A DNA stretch of 64,000 bases from Curvibacter sp. (GTDB lineage: Bacteria > Pseudomonadota > Gammaproteobacteria > Burkholderiales > Burkholderiaceae_C), in NCBI GenBank assembly GCA_020248905.1, contig JADCGR010000004.1, forward strand, positions 1 through 64,000. The letters run 5' to 3'. The position numbers were made by a program, and so were the translations under genes. The notes under the pieces are model-generated. The model saw only the letters and a list, made by a program, of their open reading frames with translations. It ran no database searches and was not told the DNA's origin. Of the stretch, positions 7,022-15,268 are shown piece after piece. Each line of letters begins with the position of its first letter. The stretch's first letter is position 1.

Positions 7022-8455
7022 TCAGGCCGTGGCGAGGGCCGGCGCGGCGGGAACCCGGCGCGCGGCCTGCGCCTGCGATCGCAGTGCCAGCGCATTGCGC
7101 CGGCCGATGCCCTGGTAGGCAATGCCCAGCTCCTGCAAGGCCTGCGGATCGTAGAGATTGCGGCCATCGATGATGAGCGGCTGGCGCAGGCTCTCCTGGA
7201 TGAGGCCAAAGTCCGGGTTGTGGAACTGCTTCCACTCCGTGACGACCAGCAGCGCATCCGCGCCATCGAGCACAGAGGTCGCATCGCCAACGAGCTTGAG
7301 GCGCGCGATGCCGTCCGGGATGTCGGCCAGGTCGTCGGCCAGCACCGCACGGGCCGCGTCCATGGCGACCGGGTCGTGGGCGACCACCTCGGCGCCGCGC
7401 AGGATGAGCTGGCGGATCAGGTGGCGGCTGGGCGCCTCGCGCATGTCATCGGTCTGCGGCTTGAAGGCCAGGCCCCAGACCGCAAAGCGCAGGCCGCGCA
7501 GATCGCCGCCGAAATGCTCGATGACGCGGCGCGACAGCACCTGGCGCTGCGCCTGGTTGACGCGCTCGGTGGCCTCCACAAGCTGCATCTGGCTGCCGTG
7601 CTGCTGCGCCGTCTTCATGAGCGCGCGTGTGTCCTTGGGGAAGCAGCTGCCGCCGTAGCCCGTGCCCGCGTAGAGAAAGCTCGGGCCGATGCGGGTGTCG
7701 CTGCCGATGCCGCGGCGGATGGCGTCCACATCGGCGCCAACGAGATCGGCGAGGTTGGCCATCTCGTTCATGAAGGAGATGCGCGTGGCCAGCATGGCAT
7801 TGGCCGCGTACTTGGTAAGTTCGGCGCTGCGCAGGTCCATCCAGACCGTGCGCTCGTGGTGGCGGTTGAGCGAGGCGTAGAGCTGGGTCATGACCGCACG
7901 CGTGCGCTCGGCCAGGGGGCCCGACGGCAGGCCGATGACGATGCGGTCCGGCCGCATGAAATCGTCGATGGCCGCTCCCTCCTTGAGGAACTCGGGGTTG
8001 GAGATGACAGTCACCGCCAGCCCGCCCAGGCCACGCGCGGCAAGACCAGCATTGAGCACGCCCTGCACCTGCTCGGCCGTACCCACGGGCACGGTGGACT
8101 TGTTGACCACCACCAGCGGACGCGTCAGCAGCGCTGCTACCTGGCGGGCGACCGCGAGCACATGACCGAGGTCGGCCGAGCCATCCTCGCACGGCGGCGT
8201 GCCGACGGCAATGAACAGCACCTCGGCGCCCTCCAGCGCATCGGCCAGGCGCGTGGTGAAGAAGAGACGCTGGTCCTGGGCGTTGCGCTGGATCAGCGAG
8301 TCCAGGCCGGGCTCGTAGATGGGCACAACGCCGGCGCGAAGCAGCTCGACGCGACGCAGGTCTCTGTCCATGCAGACGACTTCGTGTCCCAGTTCGGCCA
8401 GACAGCTGGCTGTCACCAGCCCCACATACCCTGCTCCGATCACGGCAACTTTCAT
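7022..8455 (-). CDS. ugd: UDP-glucose 6-dehydrogenase
   Basis: A 477-residue cytoplasmic enzyme oxidising UDP-glucose to UDP-glucuronate with two NAD+. It shows the Rossmann GAGYVG (7-12), the VVVNKSTVPVGT segment, NPEFLKEG, and the catalytic Cys271 in GGSCFPKD. The ATG at 8455 follows AGGAGG with ideal spacing; a GTG two codons earlier is not favoured. First gene of an operon with lplT. The product would feed capsule or LPS synthesis in many bacteria, but here no polysaccharide genes are present. A glucuronosyl donor for the nearby GT4 enzyme is the simplest local use. Confidence 0.93.
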   Translation of the reverse strand: MKVAVIGAGYVGLVTASCLAELGHEVVCMDRDLRRVELLRAGVVPIYEPGLDSLIQRNAQDQRLFFTTRLADALEGAEVLFIAVGTPPCEDGSADLGHVLAVARQVAALLTRPLVVVNKSTVPVGTAEQVQGVLNAGLAARGLGGLAVTVISNPEFLKEGAAIDDFMRPDRIVIGLPSGPLAERTRAVMTQLYASLNRHHERTVWMDLRSAELTKYAANAMLATRISFMNEMANLADLVGADVDAIRRGIGSDTRIGPSFLYAGTGYGGSCFPKDTRALMKTAQQHGSQMQLVEATERVNQAQRQVLSRRVIEHFGGDLRGLRFAVWGLAFKPQTDDMREAPSRHLIRQLILRGAEVVAHDPVAMDAARAVLADDLADIPDGIARLKLVGDATSVLDGADALLVVTEWKQFHNPDFGLIQESLRQPLIIDGRNLYDPQALQELGIAYQGIGRRNALALRSQAQAARRVPAAPALATA

Positions 8456-8518
8456 GTGCACCTCCTGTATAGGTTAGGCGATGATGAAAGCCGCCCATGA
8501 CCGAACCGTGTCGGGAGA

Positions 8519-8536
8519 ATGAAGAAGGCGTGACAG
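8519..8536 (-). promoter_or_regulatory. possible Pho box for ugd-lplT
   Basis: Minus strand: CTGTCAC-GCCT-TCTTCAT. The first heptamer is near perfect and the second matches at 4 of 7. A further in-phase half-site CGGTCAT lies two turns downstream (8497-8503). No convincing -10 element is at the usual distance. Confidence 0.35.
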
Positions 8537-8599
8537 ACCCAAGCCCTGCTGGCGGTCTGGCAAGACTCAAGGCAAGGCATGCGTGTCGAGGGTACGGGC

Positions 8600-9820
8600 G
8601 TCCAGCCGTTAGAGGCCTGCAGCGCCTGCCCCTTGGCCAAGCGCTTGGCCCGTGCGGCGCTGGAGGCCACCTGTACGGCCTTGCGTTAGACTCTGCGGCC
8701 CAAGCGAACCGCGCCAATGGACACTGCGGTGCACGGATAGAAGCGCTTGACGCCATGCCAGTCCCCTGCCTTGAAGCCCCCGGCCCGGCGCTCGGACTCG
8801 TCGTAAAGATCAAGGGCCTGCGCTGCAATATCAGAAAGTCGTCCCCGCCCATATACCCCACGAAGTCACGCTGCGGGACGTTGTGCGCCTCGGCCAGGCG
8901 CGCCATCAGACGGATCATTTCGTCACCGCGCCAGTCCCTGTACCGGTCGTCGTACCGGTCGTCGTAGGGCTTGAAATGGTTCACGTCGATGTTGCAGGCG
9001 CTGGGCTCACAGCCGCCGTCGAGCAGGCGACGAACTTGCGGGCTGATGGGAATGTCGCCGGGCAGAGGGGTGAGCGGAGTGGCGTCGGGCGGGAATCGGC
9101 AGGCGACTTCGGGCCCGGGTCGGCCCAGGTCGTAGCCTTGGCTGTAATGGATATCGAGAGCCCGGATCACGCGCAGATCGGCTTCGCTCTCGATGCCCTC
9201 GGCCACCAGCATGGTGCCAAAGATATCGGCAATCTGCAGCAGTGCCCGCAGGGTATTGAGCTTGTTGGCGTTGTGATCGATGTCGCTGCTGTAGTACTTG
9301 TCGATCTTGATAATGTCGGGCCGTACCTGCGCCCACAGGCAAAGGCTGGAACGCCCGTCGCCAAAGTCGCCCAGCGCCAGCGAGCGACCGACCGAGTGCA
9401 GCACACGCGCCATCTCCACCGGGGCATCCACATCGAGTACACGCTCGTGCTCGATGATGTCCAGCACTACCATGCGCGTCAGCACAATCAGGCTGCGCAT
9501 GAGCTGCGAAAGCGTCAGGCCGCCGCCAGCTTCCACCGGGCGCGCCTGTGCCGTGGCGCTGACGTTGAGCAACAGGCGACCCGTTTGACGCAATTCACCC
9601 CAACGGCGCATGGCCGCGTGCAGGCAGAGTAGCCCGAGCTCGTAGACCAGACCCTCGTCGTGGGCTGCGCGCAACATGGCGTCCGGTGACTGCAACAGGC
9701 TGCCCACTGGTCCGCAGATCAGGGCCTCGTGCGCATGAACGATGACCGTGCGCACGTCGACGATGGGCTGGGATACGGGGACAGGGCACCGGCGCCCATG
9801 AGCGGCGCCAGCGGTCAGTC
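8600..9820 (-). pseudogene. EAL-GGDEF c-di-GMP protein, frameshifted remnant
   Basis: The main minus-strand frame holds an EAL domain: QPIVDV, EALICGP, LLLNVS, the xIxE segment LDIIEHERV, KIDKYYSSDI and VAEGIES. The usual DDFG motif reads GDFG. A GGDEF-type domain follows (NIDVNHFKPYDD, then YMGGDDF near 8834-8849). Just after GGDDFLIL the frame breaks. The expected continuation appears in another frame (LYDESERRAGGF, FYPCTAVSIGAVRL, stop at 8686), with about 15-20 family residues missing, and the tail (AARAKRLAK) is in yet another frame. No clean start codon is found at the N-terminus. At least two frameshifts plus a deletion make an intact product very unlikely. A perfect-looking Pho box still lies upstream. 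Confidence 0.75.
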
Positions 9821-9978
9821 CCGCCCCGTCAGGGCTTGGGTGAACGCGACAGCAAGGGGACGAGCGGAGTCGATCATCAGGGCTGGCGCCGGGGGAGCAT
9901 GACCGTAATAACAGAGCGGCCGCGGCCTCTGGGAGCGAGGCTGATGGTTTGCTTGTCTCATCGCTGTTCCGTGCGCAG

Positions 9979-9996
9979 ATGACATCTGAATGACAT
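9979..9996 (-). promoter_or_regulatory. Pho box upstream of the EAL-GGDEF remnant
   Basis: Minus strand: ATGTCAT-TCAG-ATGTCAT, two identical heptamers with 4-nt spacing, identical in heptamer sequence to the site at 15251-15268. It faces the decayed c-di-GMP gene. An imperfect palindrome, ATTTCG-T-ATCCGGAT-CGAAAT, follows at 10001-10021. Confidence 0.55.
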
Positions 9997-10108
9997 AAAT
10001 ATTTCGTATCCGGATCGAAATGAGGGCAGCCAAGGGGCCAAGGTAGCGCCAACATGAACGAAACGGTATAAATTGTTTCTTCAATCTCGTTGCAAGGAGA
10101 CGAAACAT

Positions 10109-10534
10109 ATGACAACCCCTAGCCTGCCGACGAACCCTACTGCCGCCCCCGCCCCCACCCGCCCCAAGGCCGCGCCGAAGAAGGCTGCGGGCAAGACGGC
10201 CGCCAAGGCGCCGAAGGCACCCAAGACCAGCATGCCTGCGCCCGGTAATTCGGCCCGCAAGGATGCCGCCCCCAAGAAGGCGAGCAAGCCTGCCAAAGTC
10301 AAGAAGCCCAAGCTAGTGCGCGACAGCTACACCATGCCCAAGGACGAGCACGCGGTGCTCGCCAAACTCAAGCTGCGCAGCGCCGAGCTGGGTCAGGCCG
10401 TGAAGAAGAGTGAACTGCTGCGCGCGGGCCTGAAGGCGCTTGCCGCGCAGAACGACAAGGCCCTGTTGGCAGCCCTCAAGGCGGTGCCCTCGCTCAAGAC
10501 AGGGCGCCCGAAGAAGGACCGGGAAAAGCCCTAA
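10109..10534 (+). CDS. Lys/Ala/Pro-rich basic protein with C-terminal helical (RHH-like) region
   Basis: About 141 residues, starting at the ATG at 10109 behind AAGGAG. Residues 1-70 are low-complexity Ala/Lys/Pro, like histone H1-like or AlgP-type tails. Residues 71-140 form a folded-looking segment, RDSYTMPKDEHAVLAKLKLR then KKSELLRAGLKALAAQND, reminiscent of a ribbon-helix-helix DNA-binding unit. A TATAAA lies at 10067-10072. It ends convergently with sixA, overlapping by 4 nt. Basic Lys-rich tails can bind DNA or polyphosphate, and ppk is two genes away; such a link is only a suggestion. Confidence 0.65.
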   Translation: MTTPSLPTNPTAAPAPTRPKAAPKKAAGKTAAKAPKAPKTSMPAPGNSARKDAAPKKASKPAKVKKPKLVRDSYTMPKDEHAVLAKLKLRSAELGQAVKKSELLRAGLKALAAQNDKALLAALKAVPSLKTGRPKKDREKP

Positions 10535-10992
10535 AGCACGTCGGGCGACTGCACCGACACCAGCATGGTCTGCGACACGCCATCGCGCAGGCGATGGCGT
10601 AGCCACCAGACGGCGCCTTTCCTCACGCTGCACTCGCCGCCGTGGATGGACAGCAAGCGCGCGATGGCCTGCCCCAGCACGGGCTGATGCCCGACGAGCA
10701 GGATCACGCCCTTGCCTTGGGGCCACTGCACGAGCTGCAGCAGCTGTTCGACCGTGCCATTGGGGCTGAGCTCTTCGCGCAGCTTGTACTTGCGGCTCAG
10801 CGCCTGCGCCGTCTGCTCGGTGCGACGCGCCGGGCTCACCAGAATGCGCGTTCCCTCGGGCAGCTGACGGTCCAGCCAACCCGCCATACGCGCGGCCTGC
10901 TTTTCGCCACGCGGCGTAAGGGTGCGTCCCAGATCGTCCTCACCGGGCTGGGCTTCATGCGCCTCGGCGTGGCGCCACAGGACGAGGTCCAT
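10531..10992 (-). CDS. sixA: SixA-type phosphohistidine phosphatase
   Basis: A 153-residue histidine phosphatase. It has the N-terminal catalytic RHAEA motif (His8), SPARRTEQTAQ with the phosphate-binding Arg, and VGHQP carrying the second catalytic His. SixA removes phosphate from phosphohistidine, for example from the HPt domain of ArcB or from PTS proteins. It directly follows ppk (1-nt gap) and is surely co-transcribed. In ppk neighbourhoods this family may act on other phospho-substrates, so the precise target is open. Confidence 0.85.
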   Translation of the reverse strand: MDLVLWRHAEAHEAQPGEDDLGRTLTPRGEKQAARMAGWLDRQLPEGTRILVSPARRTEQTAQALSRKYKLREELSPNGTVEQLLQLVQWPQGKGVILLVGHQPVLGQAIARLLSIHGGECSVRKGAVWWLRHRLRDGVSQTMLVSVQSPDVL

Positions 10993-10993
10993 C

Positions 10994-13105
10994 TCAGCGC
11001 CCCGCAGCGCGTGCGTAACGCACCATCAGGGCCTCCTGCGCACCCGGACCCGAACGGCCGTGCGCCGGACGGACACGCTCATAACGACCGCTGGCCTGCA
11101 GTTCCCAGGCGCCCTGCACATCGTGCAAGCCGGCCACTAGGCATTCGTCGACGATGCGCTGGCGCAGAACGGGATCAGTCACCGGCCAGGCCAGTTCAAT
11201 GCGTCGCAGCATGTTGCGGTTCATCCAGTCGGCGCTGGAAAGGTAGAGATCTTCCTGATCGCCATCGCGGAAATAGAAGACGCGGGCATGCTCCAGAAAG
11301 CGGCCGAGGATGGAGCGCACGCGGATGTTGCTGGTCTGCCCGGGCAGCTGGGCCGGCAGCATGCAGGCGCCGCGCACGATAAGATCGATCTTGACACCTT
11401 GCTGGCCCGCACGGATGAGCGCGCGGATGATGGACTCGTCGGTGAGCGCATTCATCTTGGCCACCAAGCGGGCCGGGCGTCCAGCGGCAGCGCCGGCACC
11501 CAGGGCTTCGATCTTCTCGATCAGGCGCCGGTGTAGCTGGAAGGGGGCGACCCACAGCGCGTGCAGGCGGGCCAGCTTGCTCTGCCCCGCAAGGTGCACA
11601 AAGACATGCTCCACGTCGGCGGTGAGCGCGGTGTCGGCCGTCAGGTGGCTGAGATCGGTGTAAAAGCGCGCTGTAGCCGGGTTGTAGTTGCCGGTGGAGA
11701 GGTGGGCATAGCGGCGCAGACCGCGCTCTTCACGGCGGGTGACGAGCATCATCTTGGCGTGGGTCTTGAGGCCAACCACGCCGTAGAGCACCTGCACGCC
11801 AATCGACTCTAGCTGCTCGGCCCAGTTGATGTTGACCTCTTCATCGAAGCGGGCCTTGAGCTCCAGCACCACGGTCACCTCCTTGCCGCGGCGCACGGCC
11901 TCGCGCAGCAGCTCCATGAGCACGGAATTGGCACCGGTGCGGTAGATGGTCTGCTTGATGGCCAGCACCTGCGGGTCGTTGACGGCCTCGCGCAGGAAAT
12001 CAAGCACGCCATCGAAGCTCTCGTAGGGTTGATGGATCAGTACGTCACCGCGCTTGAGCTGCTCGAACACCGACTGGCCCGGGGTGAGCTGGGCCGCATG
12101 CGCGGCGTGATACGGCGAAAATCGTAGCCGCGGCTCGTCGACCAGATCGACGAGCTGGTTCAGGCGCACCAGGTTGACGGGGCCATGTACGCGATACAGC
12201 GCGCCCTCGGGCAGGTCGAACTCTCGCAGCAGGAAGTCCGCAAGGTAATCGGAGCAGCCTGCCGAAACCTCCAGTCGCACCGCCTGACCATAGTGGCGGT
12301 GCTGCAGGCCTTGGCGCAGGGCGGTGCGCAGGTTGCGTACGTCCTCTTCGTCCACGGCCAGATCGGAGTGGCGGGTCACGCGGAACTGCGAGAACTGGGT
12401 CACCAGCCGGCCCGGAAAAAGCTCATCGAGATGCGCACGGACCACGCTGGAGATGGAGACAAAGAGTCGCCGCTTCCCGCAGAGCTTGGCCGGCATGGGA
12501 ATGAGCCGCGCAAGGGCGCGCGGAACCTTCACGATGGCGATATCATTGGTGCGCCCGAAAGCGTCGTGCCCGCCCAGACGAACGATGAAGTTCAGCGACT
12601 TGTTGGCCACCTGCGGAAAAGGGTGCGACGGGTCCAGTCCCACAGGAATCAGCAGCGGCTTGACCTCGGTCTCAAAGTACTGCTTGACCCAGCGGCGCTG
12701 GGCGGCATTGCGGTCGCCATGCGCGACGACGCGTATGCCCTGCTTCTCGAAGGCGGGCATGAGCTCGTCGTTGTACAGCGCGTACTGGCGCTCAACGAGC
12801 TCGTGGATGGACTGCGACAGGCGCTCGAAGGACGCCTGCGTGTAGAGCCCCTGCTGGTCCTGCACCTTGGCCGCCGCCAGATGCGGCTCGGCCCGCACCT
12901 CGAAAAACTCGTCGAGATTGGAAGAGACGATACAGAGGTAGCGCAGCCGCTCCAGCAGCGGCACTTCGGCGCGGCACGCCATATCGAAGACGCGCCAGTT
13001 GAAAGCGAGGATGCTGTGATCGCGGTCCAGCAGCGGGACAGCGGCAGCGGCGCTGAGGTTCTCGGCCGGCACGGAATTCTCCAGTCGGGCAAGTGTAGAC
13101 ATCAT
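10994..13105 (-). CDS. ppk1: polyphosphate kinase 1
   Basis: About 703 residues, usual for PPK1, which polymerises the gamma phosphate of ATP into polyphosphate. Visible landmarks: the N-terminal helical domain (SILAFNWRVFDMA, SSNLDEFFEVR), the head domain, and the phospholipase-D-like catalytic domains with LKTHAKM, His449 being the autophosphorylated residue, and STGNYNPATARFYTD. Start is ATG-ATG at 13105/13102. A Pho box lies 22 bp upstream, with TAAATA 8 nt beyond it, which would give a leaderless mRNA. Forms an operon with sixA. Confidence 0.95.
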   Translation of the reverse strand: MMSTLARLENSVPAENLSAAAAVPLLDRDHSILAFNWRVFDMACRAEVPLLERLRYLCIVSSNLDEFFEVRAEPHLAAAKVQDQQGLYTQASFERLSQSIHELVERQYALYNDELMPAFEKQGIRVVAHGDRNAAQRRWVKQYFETEVKPLLIPVGLDPSHPFPQVANKSLNFIVRLGGHDAFGRTNDIAIVKVPRALARLIPMPAKLCGKRRLFVSISSVVRAHLDELFPGRLVTQFSQFRVTRHSDLAVDEEDVRNLRTALRQGLQHRHYGQAVRLEVSAGCSDYLADFLLREFDLPEGALYRVHGPVNLVRLNQLVDLVDEPRLRFSPYHAAHAAQLTPGQSVFEQLKRGDVLIHQPYESFDGVLDFLREAVNDPQVLAIKQTIYRTGANSVLMELLREAVRRGKEVTVVLELKARFDEEVNINWAEQLESIGVQVLYGVVGLKTHAKMMLVTRREERGLRRYAHLSTGNYNPATARFYTDLSHLTADTALTADVEHVFVHLAGQSKLARLHALWVAPFQLHRRLIEKIEALGAGAAAGRPARLVAKMNALTDESIIRALIRAGQQGVKIDLIVRGACMLPAQLPGQTSNIRVRSILGRFLEHARVFYFRDGDQEDLYLSSADWMNRNMLRRIELAWPVTDPVLRQRIVDECLVAGLHDVQGAWELQASGRYERVRPAHGRSGPGAQEALMVRYARAAGR

Positions 13106-13126
13106 GACGAATTATTTACATTGTGA

Positions 13127-13144
13127 ATGACAATTGCATGACAG
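13127..13144 (-). promoter_or_regulatory. Pho box for ppk1-sixA
   Basis: Minus strand: CTGTCAT-GCAA-TTGTCAT, 13 of 14 heptamer bases matching the PhoB consensus, then 8 nt, then TAAATA as the -10 element. Control of ppk by PhoB is known in several proteobacteria. Confidence 0.75.
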
Positions 13145-13331
13145 ACACGACACACGAACCCTGCACATCCGACGGCATCCTTACCTGTTCGCAGAAAACA
13201 CGCGGGGTAAGTCCACGAGCGCGAAGGGCATGCGTCGGCAGACCCGCCTCAGCCTCTCATCCCACGTCGTGCTGACGTACCGACCCACATACGGGTCTGC
13301 GCCGCCCAGGCCTCCGTGACGAGCGTGATCT

Positions 13332-14201
13332 TCATGCGGCAGCCGGACTGACCGCCGACTCAGGCGTCTGTCGGGCCTGACCGTCAGTCCAGCGCACCAG
13401 CTCCAGCTGACCATCGTGATGCTCGACCAGGGCCGTGAGGCTCTCGACCCAATCGCCATCGTTGCAATAGAGCACCCCGTCGATGTCGCGTATCTCGGCA
13501 TGATGGATATGACCGCAGACGACGCCTTGGTGGCCGCGCTTGCGCGCCTCGTGAGCGACCGCCTGCTCGAAATCGTTGATGAAACTCACGGCCTTCTTGA
13601 CCTTAAGCTTGAGGTAGGCCGAGAGCGACCAGTAGGGCAGGCCGAGCTTGGCACGCAGATGGTTGAGATGGCGGTTCAGGCGCAGCGCCAGCTCGTACAG
13701 GTTATCGCCCACATAGGCGAGCCACTTGGCGTACTGGATCACCCCGTCGAAGTAGTCACCGTGGGTGACCCACAGGCGCTTGCCGTCTGCCGTGGTGTGG
13801 ACCGCCTCGTCCACCACTTCGATACCGCCGAACTGGTGGCCGATGAAGCCACGCGCGAACTCGTCGTGATTGCCCGGCACGAACACCACCCGGCAGCCCT
13901 TGCGCGCCGCCCGCAACATCTTTTGCACCACATCGTTGTGCGCCTGCGGCCAGAACCAGCGGCGGCGCAGCTGCCAGCCGTCGATGATGTCACCCACCAG
14001 ATAGAGCTGGTCGCAGGGACTGGCCTTGAGGAAGGCGAGCAGGTCCTCGGCCCGGCATCCCGGCGTGCCCAGATGCAGGTCGGAGATGAACACCGCGCGG
14101 TAACGCCTCGCTCCCTTCTCCTCGTCGGGATCGTACACCGGGCCGCTGCGCGCCGTGATCTGGCCCAACCAGTGGCTGGCGTGGTCCGGCGTGCGTTTCA
14201 T
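13332..14201 (-). CDS. plcP: PlcP-type metallophosphoesterase (phospholipase C of lipid remodelling)
   Basis: A 289-residue calcineurin-like phosphoesterase. All five metal motifs are present: DLH (Asp41, His43), GDIID (from 70), GNHDE (110-114), THGD (147-150) and GHIHH (230-234). The pattern LYLVGDIIDGW, WPQAHNDVVQK and VPGNHDE is that of Sinorhizobium PlcP, often annotated as an LpxH-like UDP-diacylglucosamine hydrolase. PlcP cuts the head group from phospholipids in phosphate-starved cells, leaving diacylglycerol for glycolipid synthesis. Its start shares one base with the olsB stop (TGATG), so the two are translationally coupled. LpxH itself is shorter, about 240 residues; that alternative is less likely here given the Pho context. 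Confidence 0.78.
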   Translation of the reverse strand: MKRTPDHASHWLGQITARSGPVYDPDEEKGARRYRAVFISDLHLGTPGCRAEDLLAFLKASPCDQLYLVGDIIDGWQLRRRWFWPQAHNDVVQKMLRAARKGCRVVFVPGNHDEFARGFIGHQFGGIEVVDEAVHTTADGKRLWVTHGDYFDGVIQYAKWLAYVGDNLYELALRLNRHLNHLRAKLGLPYWSLSAYLKLKVKKAVSFINDFEQAVAHEARKRGHQGVVCGHIHHAEIRDIDGVLYCNDGDWVESLTALVEHHDGQLELVRWTDGQARQTPESAVSPAAA

Positions 14202-15025
14202 CAGGCACCCAGGAAGTGCTTGCGATAGCGTGAGGGAAGATCGGCAATGCGCATGAGCATGGGCAGGTCGGCGCTGTTGAAGTCCGGATCCCAGGCGGGG
14301 GCGCCCAGCACCTTCGCGCCGAGGCGCAAATAGCCTTTGATGAGTGCAGGGGGCTCGACGTCCAGATGGCTGTCAAGCTCTTCGACCGGCAAGGGCAGAC
14401 GCGGCCAGACCTGGTGCTCGATGGGGGCGAGATGGGTTTCGCGGACCTGGCGCCAGATGCTCGCGGCCACGTCGCCGCTGACCACGCCGTTGTGCAGCAT
14501 GGGAATGCTGGCGCAGCCGATCATGGTGTCGAGCCGGTTGCGTACCATGAACTCGGCCAGCGCGCCCCACAAGGCCATGATGACGCCGCCGTGGCGGAAA
14601 TCCGGATGCACGCAGCTGCGTCCCAGTTCAACCATGCGTTCGCGCAGGACACGCAGACGCGTGAGGTCGAACTCGAGGTCGCTATAGGTGCTGCCGATGC
14701 GCTGGGCCTGCTCAGGGGTGAGCAAACGGTAGGTGCCGATCACCTGCTGGGTGAGGTGATCCCGCACCAGCAGGTGCTCGCAGTAGTCGTCGAACAGGTC
14801 CACGTCATGGCCAGGCACCGTGGTGGACAGGCGCGCGCCCATCTCGCTGGCAAAGATGTCGTACCTTAGTCGCTGCGCCGCACGGACCTCATCGAGATGG
14901 CGCGCCCACGAGACTTCAATGCCTCCGCGCTGCGCTGCAGCGTGGTCTTGATCCGGGCAGTGAAGTGACCCCCTGGGAAGCGCGACAGGCGACAGCGGGA
15001 ACGTGGGGCTGGGCAGTTCTTTCAT
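14201..15025 (-). CDS. olsB: OlsB-type ornithine N-acyltransferase
   Basis: A 274-residue GNAT-fold acyltransferase. Family landmarks are RYDIFASEMGA near residue 55, HDVDLFDDYCEHL, VIGTYRLL, and ELGRSCVHPDFRHGGVI, the acyl-ACP-binding core. OlsB joins a 3-hydroxyacyl chain from acyl-ACP to ornithine, the first step of phosphorus-free ornithine lipid. The second enzyme, OlsA, is not in this window. AAGGAG precedes the ATG. A terminator and a short ORF separate it from the Pho box at 15251, so expression may depend on readthrough or on a nearer promoter not recognised. Related hemolysin-like GNAT proteins are the alternative. Confidence 0.75.
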   Translation of the reverse strand: MKELPSPTFPLSPVALPRGSLHCPDQDHAAAQRGGIEVSWARHLDEVRAAQRLRYDIFASEMGARLSTTVPGHDVDLFDDYCEHLLVRDHLTQQVIGTYRLLTPEQAQRIGSTYSDLEFDLTRLRVLRERMVELGRSCVHPDFRHGGVIMALWGALAEFMVRNRLDTMIGCASIPMLHNGVVSGDVAASIWRQVRETHLAPIEHQVWPRLPLPVEELDSHLDVEPPALIKGYLRLGAKVLGAPAWDPDFNSADLPMLMRIADLPSRYRKHFLGA

Positions 15026-15064
15026 TTTTTCTCCTTGGCGGGTATCGGTAGATCTGCTTGGTTC

Positions 15065-15091
15065 GAAAAAAAGCCCCGGCTCAGCGGGGCT
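15065..15091 (-). terminator. rho-independent terminator ahead of olsB
   Basis: Minus strand: AGCCCCG-CTGAGC-CGGGGCT followed by seven T. It ends 40 bp before the olsB ATG and lies 10 bp after the stop of the small ORF at 15101-15205, so it either ends a short Pho-driven RNA or attenuates olsB-plcP. Confidence 0.85.
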
Positions 15092-15100
15092 CGCAGGGAT

Positions 15101-15205
15101 TCAGGTGACGACGATTCCTCCATCACGGTGCCGTTCGACCAGGGTGACCGGGTCAGCCCCAAGGGGACCGGGTTCATTGATGCTGTGGCTGCTGGCTGCG
15201 TTCAT
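15101..15205 (-). CDS. 34-codon ORF between a Pho box and a terminator
   Basis: From an ATG at 15205, with GGAG 12 nt upstream, the frame codes for 34 residues: MNAASSHSINEPGPLGADP, then VTLVERHRDGGIVVT. The codons favour G or C in the third position. The stop is 10 nt before a strong terminator, as expected of a true monocistronic gene. An ATG at 15235 would give 44 codons but probably lies upstream of the transcription start. No family is recognised and no hydrophobic segment is visible. It could also be the coding-like part of a regulatory leader or small RNA. Confidence 0.45.
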   Translation of the reverse strand: MNAASSHSINEPGPLGADPVTLVERHRDGGIVVT

Positions 15206-15250
15206 GCAAGCCAGTGTCTCCAGCGCTCGTGACATCCATATGGCCGAAAC

Positions 15251-15268
15251 ATGACATATGCATGACAT
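15251..15268 (-). promoter_or_regulatory. Pho box of the small ORF / olsB-plcP
   Basis: Minus strand: ATGTCAT-GCAT-ATGTCAT, then GTTTCGGC (8 nt), then CATATG as a -10 element. Spacing is the same as before psd and ppk. Confidence 0.65.

Noticed and set aside
7446-10115. A single 889-codon minus-strand frame apparently joining an EAL domain to a long C-terminal part
   Set aside because: The second half is the ugd gene read in the wrong frame; only the EAL-GGDEF part is meaningful, and it is frameshifted.
13264-13278. Small dyad ACGTC-GTGCT-GACGT between plcP and ppk1
   Set aside because: Too short to assign; could be chance at this GC content, and it does not fit a Pho box.
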